From Desulfatibacillum alkenivorans DSM 16219 (GTDB lineage Bacteria; Desulfobacterota; Desulfobacteria; Desulfobacterales; Desulfatibacillaceae): a DNA stretch of 64,000 bases. Position numbers and translations under genes: made by a program. Below the pieces are notes generated by a model. It had not been told where the DNA came from and did no database searches. It saw nothing but the letters and a program-made list of their open reading frames with translations. Location of the stretch: assembly GCF_900142135.1 (NCBI RefSeq), contig NZ_FQZU01000025.1:1-64000 (forward strand), read 5' to 3'. The stretch's first letter is position 1. Each line of letters starts with the position of its first letter. This document shows, one piece after another, positions 26,207 through 36,500 of the stretch.

Positions 26207-27178
26207 TTACTTAATCTGGCCGTTTAACTTTACGAGCCTTTCTTCGGCTTCCTTCATGATCCGCTCGAACAGTTCGGCCACCGTGGGAACGTCGTGGGTC
26301 ATGCCCACGCCCTGGCCCAAGGAGACGATTCCTGCGCCCAATTCGCCTTCATCATACATCTTTTTGGCGTTATCGCCCTTGATGACTTCGTACAACTCTT
26401 CGAAGGAGGCTTGATTTTCTTCCAGTTCATGGCATTTTTTGGCTGCGTCATTAATCCAGACGCGGTGCGTGGCGTTGATGCTCCGCATGACCAGCATGGT
26501 GTCCAACTCGGAGGCGCCGACAAAGGCTTGCTTGAGATTGTCGTGGATGGGGCATTCTTTGGTGGCCATGATGCGGGTGCCCATGATCACGCCTTCGGCG
26601 CCCAGGGAAAGGATGGCTGCAACGCCCCGGCCGTCGGAAATGCCGCCGCCGCCGATCACAGGCAGGTTTACGGCGTCCACAACCGTGGGAACCAGAACCA
26701 TGGTGCCGATATCCAGCCTGCCCGTGGCGCCGCCGTTTTCGTAACCCACCACCGTGACCACGTCCGCGCCCATGCCCTGCACCTTTAGAGCGTACTTGAC
26801 GCCCACGCATTTATGAATCCAGGTCATGCCGGCGTCCTTGAAGCGTTTGCAAAGTTCTTCGGGAGCCGAGTGGCCGGAGGTTTCCACAATTTTGACGCCC
26901 TTGTCGATCATGACGTCCACGTACTCGTTATTGTCAATGGCGCGCATGGCCGGAAACAAGTTGATGTTCACGGCAAAGGGTTTGTCCGTTTTCTTCTGAA
27001 TAGCGTCTACGGCCACTTCAAACTCTTCCTTGGATTGGTAAACCGCGGAAGCCAAAACGCCCAGACCTCCTGCGTTGGAAATGGCGGCCACAAAGTCGGC
27101 CGTTGTGATCCACATCATGGTTCCGCCCACGAGGGGGTATTTGATGCCCAGCAGCTTGGTGAGTTTGGTTTCGATCAT
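26207..27178 (-). CDS. Nitronate monooxygenase/FabK-like FMN oxidoreductase
   Basis: The protein has 323 residues and a TIM-barrel FMN fold. The family start LLGIKYPLVGGTMMWITTADFVAAISNAGGLGVLAS is clear, as are GADVVTVVGYENGG, LPVIGGGGISDGRGVAAILSLGAEGVIMGTR and a C-terminal GQGVGM. FabK and nitronate monooxygenase normally read E-x-GGH at the active site; here the run is E147-N-G-G-A151, so the usual His is missing and classical chemistry is doubtful. Acyl-CoA or enoyl-CoA reduction in lipid metabolism fits the neighbouring isomerase. A GGGAGG ribosome site supports the start. It is the first gene of a two-gene operon behind a palindromic operator. Confidence 0.8.
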   Translation of the reverse strand: MIETKLTKLLGIKYPLVGGTMMWITTADFVAAISNAGGLGVLASAVYQSKEEFEVAVDAIQKKTDKPFAVNINLFPAMRAIDNNEYVDVMIDKGVKIVETSGHSAPEELCKRFKDAGMTWIHKCVGVKYALKVQGMGADVVTVVGYENGGATGRLDIGTMVLVPTVVDAVNLPVIGGGGISDGRGVAAILSLGAEGVIMGTRIMATKECPIHDNLKQAFVGASELDTMLVMRSINATHRVWINDAAKKCHELEENQASFEELYEVIKGDNAKKMYDEGELGAGIVSLGQGVGMTHDVPTVAELFERIMKEAEERLVKLNGQIK

Positions 27179-27221
27179 TACTTCCTCCCTTAGTGATGTA
27201 ACGGGTTAACAATAATCCGGC

Positions 27222-27246
27222 AAAATTTATCGATCGGATAAATTTT
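27222..27246. promoter_or_regulatory. Perfect 25-bp palindrome, likely operator of the acyl-CoA operon
   Basis: AAAATTTATC, spacer GATCG, then GATAAATTTT: ten-base arms with no mismatch. It lies 44-68 bases upstream of the FMN oxidoreductase start. The size and symmetry suit a dimeric TetR- or GntR-type regulator. No such regulator gene is adjacent. The rest of the gap to 27581 shows nothing else clear. Confidence 0.6.
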
Positions 27247-27580
27247 AATTGGCTGGCAACGCTTTACGCAACAAGGCCCGAGAGATTTGCGCAGGAAGGA
27301 TTGCCTCAAAGGGTTTCAAGGCCTGTATAGCCTTCGTGATTGTTCGCTATCGTATAAAATCGCCTTTTTGACGGCCGCTGTCAAGTCTAAGCATGCTGCA
27401 AACGCGAAATCCCTTGGCGATCTTTGGGCTTTTTGGTATTTTATATCCGTTTCTATGCGTTTCCTTTAGTTTTTTCCGCCGGATCCTAATGCGGAAGCTC
27501 TCGCCCAACAGTTTTGGGATGTTTTTTGCATGCTGTATCCGCAGTATTCCCAAACTGATTCTCTTACGGAGGTTGTGTAC

Positions 27581-29155
27581 ATGGCCGGCGCTTTTAAAAC
27601 GGCTTCTGATACGCCAAGTCAATTGCTTAAAGTCAGCATTCTCGCCAAAAATCCCGAAACAGGCGAATCCATGGAGCGCATTCTGGAAGGGGCGGAAGCC
27701 ATCCAATGTTCCGGAATAGTTCGTAATACGGACGAGTTGCAATCGCTTGCCGCCCAGGACGGCGTTCATGCGGTTTTGCTGGATCACTCCCCTACCCCTC
27801 AGGAAAAAATCCTGGCCCAGTCCCTGGGCCTGCCATTGATGCTACTGGACGACGAGGAAACCCAAAATGAGCCGATCCCTTCCGTTTGCGGCCGGTTGCA
27901 AAAAGACGCCGCCGACGCAGCGTCCCTGGAGATGGTCCTGAACCATGGCCTGGAAACCCATGCTTTGATCCAGGATCTGAATAAGGCCTGTTCCCGCATG
28001 AACTACCTGCGGGAAAATCGGGAGACGGCCGAACGCCTGGGAAATATCATCAGCATGATCGGGGTGGCGGCCCACGAGGTTAACCAGCCCCTTACCAGCC
28101 TTTTGGGCCACCTGGAACTGATGAGCATGAACAAGGACGACGCGGAAAAGGTGTTGAAATACCTGGGCCGGGTGGATGAGTCGGGCGAAAAAATCGCGCA
28201 CATCGTAAAGCAGATTCAGGACTTGCGGCATGAACACTGGGCGAATGACGGGGCTTTTGAAGGGGACGGACGGAGCCTCTATATCTTATTCGCAGGCGCC
28301 AATGGCGACATATTCGAGCATATCTCCACAGTCATGGAGGGGTATCCCGCAATTCATTGCACCAGGGCTGTTGACGGTCGAATTCCCGTGGAGACGGACG
28401 TTGTGGTTGCGGAATACTCCGCCAGGCATGATTGGCAATCATGGATCCAGGCGGCCAAAGAGGCGGATAAAAGCATTGTCTTGACAGCGGAATGCAGGGA
28501 TATGCCCGGAGCCTGTTCAATGATTGACGGGGGCGAGGCGGACGGTGTTCTGGCCGCCTGGGCGCCCGAATCCGAATGCTTACGAATTTTGACCCAGGTC
28601 TGCGAAGTCGGCTATTTTAATAAAAAAGCAAACAACGCCCGGCTGAGGCTGCGCAATACAGCCCTTAAGGACGACCTGACCGGCCTTGTAACGGACGCCA
28701 TCATGAAAAGAGCCGTGAGCAAGGAAATCTCCAGGTCGGAGACCATGAACCGGACTTCTTCGCTGCTGGCCATTCACATAGAAGACCTGGAAAACATTCA
28801 GGAAAAAATCGGCCCAAAAGGCTTGAATCAGGCCGTCTTATTCATTGGCAAGCATTTGCGGAGAAACTCCCACAGAGAGGACCTGCCGTCCAGGCTGTTC
28901 GGCGACCGATTTCTCGTTCTCCTGCCGGGCAGGGACAAAAAAGAAGCCCGGGAATGGTGTCAATGCCTCGTGAAGGCCATCGAACAGACGCCCTTTGACT
29001 GGTTTGGAAAAATCATGGAAATCGGCATTACGGCAGGAATCGTAGAGCATGCAGGAGGGCAGCCTGAAACCATGGAACGATGGATGGATAACGCTGAGCA
29101 AGCCCTTGTTCAAGCCAGGGAGCAAGGGCCGGGAACCATTTTTGCGCTGGAATAA
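27581..29155 (+). CDS. Degenerate signalling protein: pseudo-receiver, HisKA-like, GGDEF-like
   Basis: The protein has 524 residues from this start (GGAGG about 9 bases upstream; the frame extends 17 codons further back). Residues ~12-100 resemble a receiver with VHAVLLDH in place of the phospho-Asp strand. Residues ~165-215 hold an H-box like a HisKA dimerisation helix (GVAAHEVNQPLTSLLGHLELM), but no ATP-binding N, G1 or G2 boxes follow. Another receiver-like block covers residues 230-345. The C-terminal domain starts DDLTGLVTDAIMKRAV as in GGDEF proteins, but the active-site loop reads FGDRF instead of GGDEF, so cyclase activity is unlikely. It may be a phosphotransfer or scaffold protein. 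Confidence 0.65.
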   Translation: MAGAFKTASDTPSQLLKVSILAKNPETGESMERILEGAEAIQCSGIVRNTDELQSLAAQDGVHAVLLDHSPTPQEKILAQSLGLPLMLLDDEETQNEPIPSVCGRLQKDAADAASLEMVLNHGLETHALIQDLNKACSRMNYLRENRETAERLGNIISMIGVAAHEVNQPLTSLLGHLELMSMNKDDAEKVLKYLGRVDESGEKIAHIVKQIQDLRHEHWANDGAFEGDGRSLYILFAGANGDIFEHISTVMEGYPAIHCTRAVDGRIPVETDVVVAEYSARHDWQSWIQAAKEADKSIVLTAECRDMPGACSMIDGGEADGVLAAWAPESECLRILTQVCEVGYFNKKANNARLRLRNTALKDDLTGLVTDAIMKRAVSKEISRSETMNRTSSLLAIHIEDLENIQEKIGPKGLNQAVLFIGKHLRRNSHREDLPSRLFGDRFLVLLPGRDKKEAREWCQCLVKAIEQTPFDWFGKIMEIGITAGIVEHAGGQPETMERWMDNAEQALVQAREQGPGTIFALE

Positions 29156-29162
29156 CAGCCCT

Positions 29163-29981
29163 TTATTCCTCGGACATCTTTAGTTTCAGCAAATCGGGAA
29201 AATGATTGACCGGACCGTGTCCTCCGCCTAAAGGCAGGCCGTGTTTAACGGCCCTTGCCGTAAACTCCTTGGCGCGAAAAACCGCTTCCCGCACTTTCAT
29301 GCCTTTAGCCAACCCGACGGCGACGGCCGAGGCGAATGTGCAGCCCGTGCCGTGGGAATGGGGCGTGTCGATTCGCTTGCCCGGATACTCGAAAAATTCG
29401 CTTCCGTTATACAACAAGTCGTTGGGCTGGCCTTGGCTGTGCCCGCCCTTGATCACCACCGCAGCGGGGCCCATGGCCTGAATGGCTTTGGCCGCCTCTT
29501 TGATCTGTGACAAATCTTTGACGTCATACCCCGCCAGTTCTGACGCTTCGTCCAGATTGGGCGTCACAACCCGAGCCAGGGGGAACAACTCCTTCACCAT
29601 AACCTCATAGGCTTCCTGCAGCAAAAGATCTTTGCCGCCTTTAGCTTTCATCACCGGATCCACCACCAGATTCTCAAGTCCCAGATCCCGAATTTCCCGA
29701 GCCACTGTCCGAACCGTTTCAGGCCCGCCCAGCATGCCGGTTTTTACGGCTTTCGGATGCATGTCCGAAGCCACGGCGCGAATTTGGGCGGCGATCAAAT
29801 CAGGCGAAACCTCTTGCCAGTCTTGCACCCCAAGGGTGTTTTGGGCCGTAATGGCCGTAATGGCGGTCGTTCCATATACTCCGAGCGCTGCAAAGGTTTT
29901 CAGGTCCGCCTGAATTCCGGCTCCCGCTCCGGAGTCGGATCCGGCAATGCTCAGAACGACAGGAATGGTTGAATCTGACAT
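29163..29981 (-). CDS. thiD: Hydroxymethylpyrimidine/phosphomethylpyrimidine kinase ThiD
   Basis: This 272-residue ribokinase-fold enzyme starts VVLSIAGSDSGAGAGIQADLKTF, the ThiD signature. It keeps TAITAQNTLGV, VVDPVMKAKGG, VTPNLDEASELAG, VVIKGGHS and the catalytic TPHSHGTGCTFASA. It phosphorylates HMP and HMP-P to HMP-PP for thiamine synthesis. The frame extends 29 codons upstream; the ATG at 29981 gives the normal N-terminus. No other thiamine genes or TPP riboswitch lie near. It converges with the signalling gene, 7 bases apart. Confidence 0.95.
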   Translation of the reverse strand: MSDSTIPVVLSIAGSDSGAGAGIQADLKTFAALGVYGTTAITAITAQNTLGVQDWQEVSPDLIAAQIRAVASDMHPKAVKTGMLGGPETVRTVAREIRDLGLENLVVDPVMKAKGGKDLLLQEAYEVMVKELFPLARVVTPNLDEASELAGYDVKDLSQIKEAAKAIQAMGPAAVVIKGGHSQGQPNDLLYNGSEFFEYPGKRIDTPHSHGTGCTFASAVAVGLAKGMKVREAVFRAKEFTARAVKHGLPLGGGHGPVNHFPDLLKLKMSEE

Positions 29982-30292
29982 GTTTATGGCCTTTCGCGAT
30001 GCAAGCGGCGTCCCTATGTCATTTTGTCTCGCACCCATGCTGCGCGTGGGATTGCATACCGAAAACAATTACGCTCAGGTTTAATTGTGTTGGGTGAATC
30101 TGCAAAACGCTTCTGGAATTCACAGGTTCACAATCAATTCGCAACCCACTGATTTCAAATGCCATTATTACAGCAGACCCCCCCCCAACCTACAGCTTAC
30201 CATGGAATGACGCAGATTAGGTAGGGCTTGCGAAACCCAACGAAATCAAACTGTTGATAAAAAACGCTTACTCCAATATAGATTCAATCGCT
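29982..30292. repeat. Intergenic region with a dispersed palindromic repeat copy
   Basis: No gene was found. Bases 30027-30060 (containing CACCCATGCTGCGCGTGGG and ending TTGCATACC) closely resemble the hairpin at 40804-40834. A second stretch at about 30218-30240 (GTAGGGCTTGCGAAACCCAAC) resembles the hairpin at 40641-40670. A run of nine C residues lies at about 30180. Confidence 0.6.
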
Positions 30293-32104
30293 TTAGGCGT
30301 CCAGGGCCTCCAGAATCTCCTGGGCGCGTTTTACGCTGATGCCCGGAACCTGGGCGATGTCCTCGGGGCTCGCCTCTTTCAGGCGCTTGATGCTGCCGAA
30401 ATGCCGCAAAAGGGCTTTTTTCCGCTTCTCCCCTATTCCGGGCACGCTGTCCAGGGCGGATTTCCGAATGGTCTTTGCCCGCCTTTTTCGGTGCGTTGTA
30501 ATGGCGAAGCGATGGGCTTCGTCCCGAACCCGTTGGAGGAACAAAAGCACGTCTCCGTCCCGGCCGAAAACCACGGGGTTGGCCTGCCCAGGGCGGTAGA
30601 TTTTGTCCATGGTTTCCTTTTTGGCTTCGTCCTTTTTAGCGATGCTGATCACCTCAAAGGCGCCCATAACCCCCAAGCCGTCCAAAACGGAGGCTGTAAT
30701 GGAAAGCTGGCCTTTGCCTCCGTCGATCAACAGGACGTCGGGCGCGGACCAATCCTTGTCCGGCGCAAACCGCCGGGCCATGACTTCGTGCATGGCCGCA
30801 TAATCGTCCGGGTGGTCCAGGCTGTCGATATTGAAGGTGCGATATTCAGACTTGGCTTCCTTGCCGTCCTCAAAGACGATCATGGAAGCGACGGTCTGGT
30901 TGCCGCCGGTGTGGGAAATGTCAAAGCACTCGATGCGCCGGGGCGGCCGGTCCATACGCAGGCGTTTTTGCAGCCTTTCCAGCAGGCTTTTAAAAACGTT
31001 TTCCGACGAAATGCGGTCCTTAAGGGCTTCGTGGGCGTTTTCGTTGGCCATTTCAATCAGGCGGGTTTTTTCGCCCCGTTGCGGCCAATGAAGAACCACC
31101 CGCTTTTCCGCGGTTTCCGTAAGCCACTGCTCCATCAACTCCATGTTTTCCAATTGGCAGGGAACGAACACCTCGTCTGGGATGAACCGGTCCTTATCAT
31201 AATATTGTCGTAAAAAAGCCTGAATGCTTTCCGAGTCCGTGCCCAGGACTTCGTCAAAGTTGTAGTTCCGGGATCCCAGCAAAAAGCCCCCCCGGACATA
31301 AAGCACGGAGATGGCCGAGCCCTCCGGCTCCCTATCGATGCCGATCACGTCCCGGTCCACAAAATCCGTGGTCACGGCCGCTTGTTTTTCCACCGTGGCC
31401 TGAATGGCGAACATGCGGTCCCGCAGGCGGGCGGCCAGTTCGTACTCCTGCTTTTCAGAAGCGGCGGCCATCTGCTCCCGGATTTTTTGGACCAAATCAT
31501 TTGTGCGGCCTTTTAAAAACAGGATCACCTCGTTCACCATGTCCAGATACTCGTCCCGGTCCACAGGAAGGCAGCAAGGACCCAGGCATTGACCCATCTG
31601 ATAGTTCAGGCACGGCCGGTTGCGTTTGGGCGGCTCCTTTTGCTTGCATTTGCGGAGTTGAAAGGTCTTGTTGATGATTTTCAATGTGCTGCGGAGTTTG
31701 CCCGCCGACGAAAACGGCCCGAAATAAATAGCGCCGTCCTTCTTGACCTTTCTAACCACTTCCAGGCGCGGATAGGACGTTCGCACGTCGATCCGCAGGG
31801 AGGGAAAGCGTTTTCCGTCTTTTAACAGGATATTGTAGCGGGGCTTGTGCTTGCGGATGAGGTTGGCTTCCAGGATCAGGGCTTCCTTTTCCGTGGTTAC
31901 CAGGATAGCGTCAAAGGAGGCGATCTTCTTGACCAGGATGCCGGTTTTCAAGTCCCGGTTGGCCTTCTCCAGAAAATAGGAAGACACCCGTTTTTTCAGG
32001 CTTCTGGCCTTGCCCACATAGATGATCTCCCCGGACTCGTCCTTCATCAGGTACACCCCGGGTCCGTTGGATAATGTGGCCAGTTTTTTTTCTATTTCAG
32101 ACAA
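30293..32104 (-). CDS. uvrC: Excinuclease ABC subunit C
   Basis: This 603-residue protein is full length. The N-terminal GIY-YIG nuclease reads GVYLMKDESGEIIYVGKA and performs the 3' incision. A UVR helix pair (about 200-235) binds UvrB. The RNase H-like 5' nuclease centres on IECFDISHTGGNQTVASM and LLIDGGKGQLS. The C-terminal helix-hairpin-helix pair reads LDSVPGIGEKRKKALLRHFG and IAQVPGISVKRAQEIL. It acts with UvrA and UvrB in nucleotide excision repair; uvrB lies about 6 kb away on the same strand, with sbcDC and a crotonase gene between. Confidence 0.97.
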   Translation of the reverse strand: MSEIEKKLATLSNGPGVYLMKDESGEIIYVGKARSLKKRVSSYFLEKANRDLKTGILVKKIASFDAILVTTEKEALILEANLIRKHKPRYNILLKDGKRFPSLRIDVRTSYPRLEVVRKVKKDGAIYFGPFSSAGKLRSTLKIINKTFQLRKCKQKEPPKRNRPCLNYQMGQCLGPCCLPVDRDEYLDMVNEVILFLKGRTNDLVQKIREQMAAASEKQEYELAARLRDRMFAIQATVEKQAAVTTDFVDRDVIGIDREPEGSAISVLYVRGGFLLGSRNYNFDEVLGTDSESIQAFLRQYYDKDRFIPDEVFVPCQLENMELMEQWLTETAEKRVVLHWPQRGEKTRLIEMANENAHEALKDRISSENVFKSLLERLQKRLRMDRPPRRIECFDISHTGGNQTVASMIVFEDGKEAKSEYRTFNIDSLDHPDDYAAMHEVMARRFAPDKDWSAPDVLLIDGGKGQLSITASVLDGLGVMGAFEVISIAKKDEAKKETMDKIYRPGQANPVVFGRDGDVLLFLQRVRDEAHRFAITTHRKRRAKTIRKSALDSVPGIGEKRKKALLRHFGSIKRLKEASPEDIAQVPGISVKRAQEILEALDA

Positions 32105-32328
32105 AAGTCCGCCGCCTCCATCATGGGGAAATCAGACGCAATTCCGCTCGCGCATCCATGCTCAAATACTAACACGCGCCGGCCTTTCCCGCAAGATTTG
32201 ACGCTTTTCAATCCGCTTCCTTTGGTATATAAAAATCCGCATCAATATACGCAGATCCCCTGTTTATAACCCCAACCGGCAATCAAAGTGCGTAAAGGAC
32301 TTTGTTGCTCAGCAAGGTTTAGGCGGTA

Positions 32329-33558
32329 ATGAAACTAATCCACACCTCCGACTGGCACCTGGGCCGCTCTCTTTACGGAAGAAAGCGGTTCGACGAATTC
32401 GAACAATTTCTGGACTGGCTTCTGGAAGTCATCCGCGAAAGCCAGGCCCAAGCCTTGCTGGTTTCCGGGGACGTTTTCGACACGGGAACGCCCAGCAACC
32501 GGGCCCAGGAGTTATATTACCGGTTCCTGGGACAGGCGTCCCGTACGGGCTGCCGCCACGTGGTCATAACCGCAGGCAACCACGACTCCCCGACTTTTCT
32601 GGACGCCCCTAAAACCATGCTCCGCTATCAAAACGTCTATGTTGTGGGGAGAATCGATGAAGATCCCTCAAACGAGGCGCTGGTCCTGAAAGATGATAAA
32701 GGCCGGCCTGAATTGATCGTCTGCGCCGTCCCCTACCTTAGGGATCGGGACGTCCGTTTGGCGGAAGCCGGAGAATCCATGGACGACAAAGCCCAAAAAA
32801 TGCTTGCCGGAATCGAGGAGCACTACAAACGGGTGTGCGGCGCGGCCAAAGCGGTCCGGGACGGACTGGACCAACCCGTCCCCATTGTCGCCATGGGGCA
32901 TCTATTCACGGCGGGAGGCCGCACGGATAAGGAGGACGGTGTCAGGGAACTGTACGTGGGCGGCCTGGGCCAGGTCCGCCCGGAGATTTTTCCGGAGGAA
33001 ATCGATTATCTGGCCCTGGGCCACTTGCACATTCCCCAAAAAGTCAGGGGCCGGGATCATTTCCGGTATCCAGGCTCGCCCCTGCCCATGAGCTTTAAGG
33101 AGTCCGAACAGAATAAAATGGTCCTGGAGGTGGAGTTTGCGGGAACCCAACCCCAAGTCCGGGAACTGAGGACGCCCTGCTTTAGGGAGTTGAGGCGAAT
33201 CCGCGGGGGGCATGATGAGTTGGTGCAGGCTGTCACGAACCTCAAGGATCAAGGCAGCCAAGCCTGGCTGGAACTGGAATACACCGGCGAAACCGGCGCC
33301 GGAATTCTGCTGGACAAAGTCAAATCCCTCATCGAGGGAACAGGCATGGAAGTTGTTCGCACGAATGATCTGACGACGGCTTTGAGGATTTTAAACCGGG
33401 AAACGCCCCTGGAAACCCTGAACGAACTTTCCGAGGAAGAGGTTTTTACCCGGCGCCTGGAAGCCGGGGACGTTCCGGACTCACAACGTAAAGAACTGAT
33501 GGACGCCTTTAAGGAAATTCTTGCTGACCTTCATGAACGGGACGCACGGGCTGAATAG
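32329..33558 (+). CDS. sbcD: Exonuclease subunit SbcD (Mre11-like)
   Basis: This 409-residue metallophosphoesterase carries the Mn-binding motifs in order: HTSDWHLGR, SGDVFDTG, TAGNHDSP, MGHLF and ALGHLHIPQ. A C-terminal capping domain and a region that binds the SbcC coiled coil follow. With SbcC it forms the nuclease that opens hairpins and trims protein-blocked DNA ends. The gene is 9 bases upstream of sbcC and clearly in an operon with it. The ATG is preceded only by a weak AAGG. Confidence 0.95.
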   Translation: MKLIHTSDWHLGRSLYGRKRFDEFEQFLDWLLEVIRESQAQALLVSGDVFDTGTPSNRAQELYYRFLGQASRTGCRHVVITAGNHDSPTFLDAPKTMLRYQNVYVVGRIDEDPSNEALVLKDDKGRPELIVCAVPYLRDRDVRLAEAGESMDDKAQKMLAGIEEHYKRVCGAAKAVRDGLDQPVPIVAMGHLFTAGGRTDKEDGVRELYVGGLGQVRPEIFPEEIDYLALGHLHIPQKVRGRDHFRYPGSPLPMSFKESEQNKMVLEVEFAGTQPQVRELRTPCFRELRRIRGGHDELVQAVTNLKDQGSQAWLELEYTGETGAGILLDKVKSLIEGTGMEVVRTNDLTTALRILNRETPLETLNELSEEEVFTRRLEAGDVPDSQRKELMDAFKEILADLHERDARAE

Positions 33559-33567
33559 GAGAGTGGG

Positions 33568-36500
33568 ATGCGGATTTTACGGTTGCGTTTTAAAAATTTA
33601 AACTCCCTTCCGGGTGAGTGGGAAATAGACTTCAATTCCGTTGATTACACGTCATCAGGCATCTTCACCATCTCCGGCCCGACAGGTTCGGGAAAAACCA
33701 CCGTCCTGGATGCTATCTGCCTGGCCCTGTACGGCCAGACGCCCCGGCTGCCTTCCATCACAGGTTCTTCCAACGAAATCATGACCCGCCATACCGGGGA
33801 ATGCTTTTCCGAAGTGGAGTTCACAACCAATTCAGGCCGTTACATCTGCCATTGGAGCCAGCGCCGGGCCCGGAATAAACCTGACGGCAATCTGCAAGGC
33901 TACAAACACGAACTGGCGAATGCAGACTCGGGCGAGATCATCGAATCCAAACCCAGCAAGACCGCCTCCTGCGTGGAAGAAGCCGCCGGCATGGACTTTA
34001 AGCGCTTCACCCGGTCCGTGCTGCTGGCCCAGGGCAATTTCGCCGCATTTCTAAAGGAAAAATCAGACGAACGGTCCGGGCTGCTGGAACAGATTACCGG
34101 CACGGATATTTACACCAATATATCCATTGCGGTGCATGAACGGAAAAAGGCGGAGAACGAAACCAAAGACCGGCTGGAAGAACGGCTGGGGGAAATCCGC
34201 CTGCTTTCCCCGGAGGAAATTCAGGAGCTAAAAAATAGCCGCCTCATCTTTAAAAAGGAAGCGGAAGCCGTTTCAGCCCAAGCCAAGGAAGTGCAGGAGA
34301 AAATCTCCTGGTTGGAAAGCCTGGACAAACTATCCAAGGGATTGGACGATCTGAAACAAAATCAAGCGGCCTTTGATGAGAAGCAAGCCCAGGCCAGGCC
34401 GGATCTGGATAGGCTGGACACCGGCCGGCGGGCCCGGGATCTGGAGCCTGAATATGACAAGCTCCAGGATTTGAGAAAGCGCCAAAAGGAAGGGAGCGAA
34501 GCCAAAGCAGCGCTTGAAGAAAAACTCGAACATAACCGCCATGCCTTGAAGGATGGAAACGCCGCCAAGAACGCGGCTGCAGAGGCCCTTAAATCAGCGC
34601 AAGAAAACCAGGAAAAGAAATCCGGGATTATCAAGCATGTTCGGATTCTGGACTCCCGCCTAGAAAGCGCCGGAAAAGACCTGGAGCAAGCGGAAAAAAA
34701 GGTAAAGGCGCGCCAAGACTCTGTTCGCAGGCAGGAAAAGGAAATTGCGGCGACTCGTGAAAAACTCCAGGCGGCTAAAGAACAAATCAGCAAAAAGGAA
34801 GCCTATATCCAAGAAAACAAGGACTGCGAGGCCCTGGGGAAAAACCTGACCGGCGTTGAACAGCTGGTCGGGCGATTTCAAGAGGCGGGCAACGACCACG
34901 CCGACAAAAAGAAAAGCCTGACGCAAGCCAAGGCGGCGGCCTCCAAGGCCAAAACCAAACACGAAAAACTGCAAAAGCAATACGAATCCGAAAAGCAGCG
35001 TTTGGAAAAGGCGAAAAACAGCCTGAAAGCCCGCAAAGAGGAGTTGGAAAAAATCCTTCAGGGTAAATCCTGGGAAGCCTGGAACGAAGAAAAAACCCGC
35101 CTGGACATCCGCCTTGGAAAACTGGCCGTGCTTGCCGACGCCTGCAACCGGGCCGGAGGGATTGAAGAAAAAATTCGCTCCGGCGAACAATCCCTGCAGG
35201 AATGTCACAACAAACTCCCGGAACTGGAACAGGCTCTGGAAGCTCTGGAGAAGGAAAAGGCCCAACAGGAACTCCTGGTAAGTCATCTGGATGAAAAACA
35301 CGCCCTGGCTTGCCGGGTGCAAAGCCTGGAAAAGGAACGAAAGAATCTGTCCGACGGCGCCCCCTGCCCTCTTTGCGGCGCGTTGGAGCATCCCTACGCA
35401 AAGGGAAACATCCCCCAATCCACCCAAACCGGCCGTGACTTGAAAGAAGGCAAAAAGAAGCTCAAGGAAATCGAAAAGGAATGGGCTGCCCGCAACAAGG
35501 AGCATACCGTCCTGGAATCCGAGATCAAACAACTGCAATCCACCCTCAAAGAAAACAAGCAGGAACTGGAAAAGGAAAAGAACGGCGTCCTGGAAGGCCT
35601 GCAAAAATTGCAATTGCCACAGGAAATTGACGACGCCGCTAAAAACGTCAAGGAGGAACAGGAAGACTGCAGCCGTAACAACGAAAATTGCATCAGCGTC
35701 TTAAAGCAGGCCAGGCACAAAAAAGACGCCGTGGAGGAGCTGGATAATCAATTCCATCAGGCGGAAAAAAAGCTCCCGGACTTCCGCCAAAAAGCCGAAT
35801 CCGCCCTGCACGCATTGGAAAGCGCTTTGGAAAACCAAAAGCGTTCGGAAGAGGACTTGGCCCGACTTGAACTTCGTCTGGATAAATCCCAAGCCGAACT
35901 GCAACAGGCTATAGCGCCCTACGGATCGTTCGAGATTTCCGCAAAATCCGTAAAAACCGTCCTGGATAGTCTGAAAAGCCGGTTAAAGGAATATGACAAG
36001 CGCCTGAAGGAGAAAGATGAGCTTTCCAAGGAATTAAGCGGCCTGGAGGCCGATCTAAAAACCTCCGTCCAAATGCTGGAAGCCGGTCAAAAGGAGATGG
36101 AAGCCGCCTTGAAAGAAAAAACGGAGCGGAAAGCCGGATTTGAGGCGCTCAGCAAGGAACGCCGGTCCCTGTTCGGAGACAAAGACCCGGATCAGGAGGA
36201 AAAGGCTCTGGCGCAAGCCGTCAAGGAAGCAGCCTGGAAGCTGGAAGCCGCCCAAAAAAAATGCGCTGAGTTGGAATCCGAAAAACAATCCCTGCAGGAC
36301 CGTCTGAAGGAGCTTGCCAAAAGCCTGGAAGACGGCGCTGTAAAGCTGGAAAAGGATGGGGCCGCATTCCAAGGTAAATTGGCGGCGTCGGGATTTGACG
36401 ACGAAAAGGCCTATACAGCCGCCCTTTTATCAAAAGAGGAGTTCAAAAGCCTGGAGGATTTGAAGAAAGGCCTGAACCAAGAGAAAATCCGCCTGGCGAC

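Noticed and set aside
30178-30190. Run of nine C residues as a possible phase-variation tract
   Set aside because: It is intergenic, not inside a reading frame or between -10 and -35 elements of a recognisable promoter.
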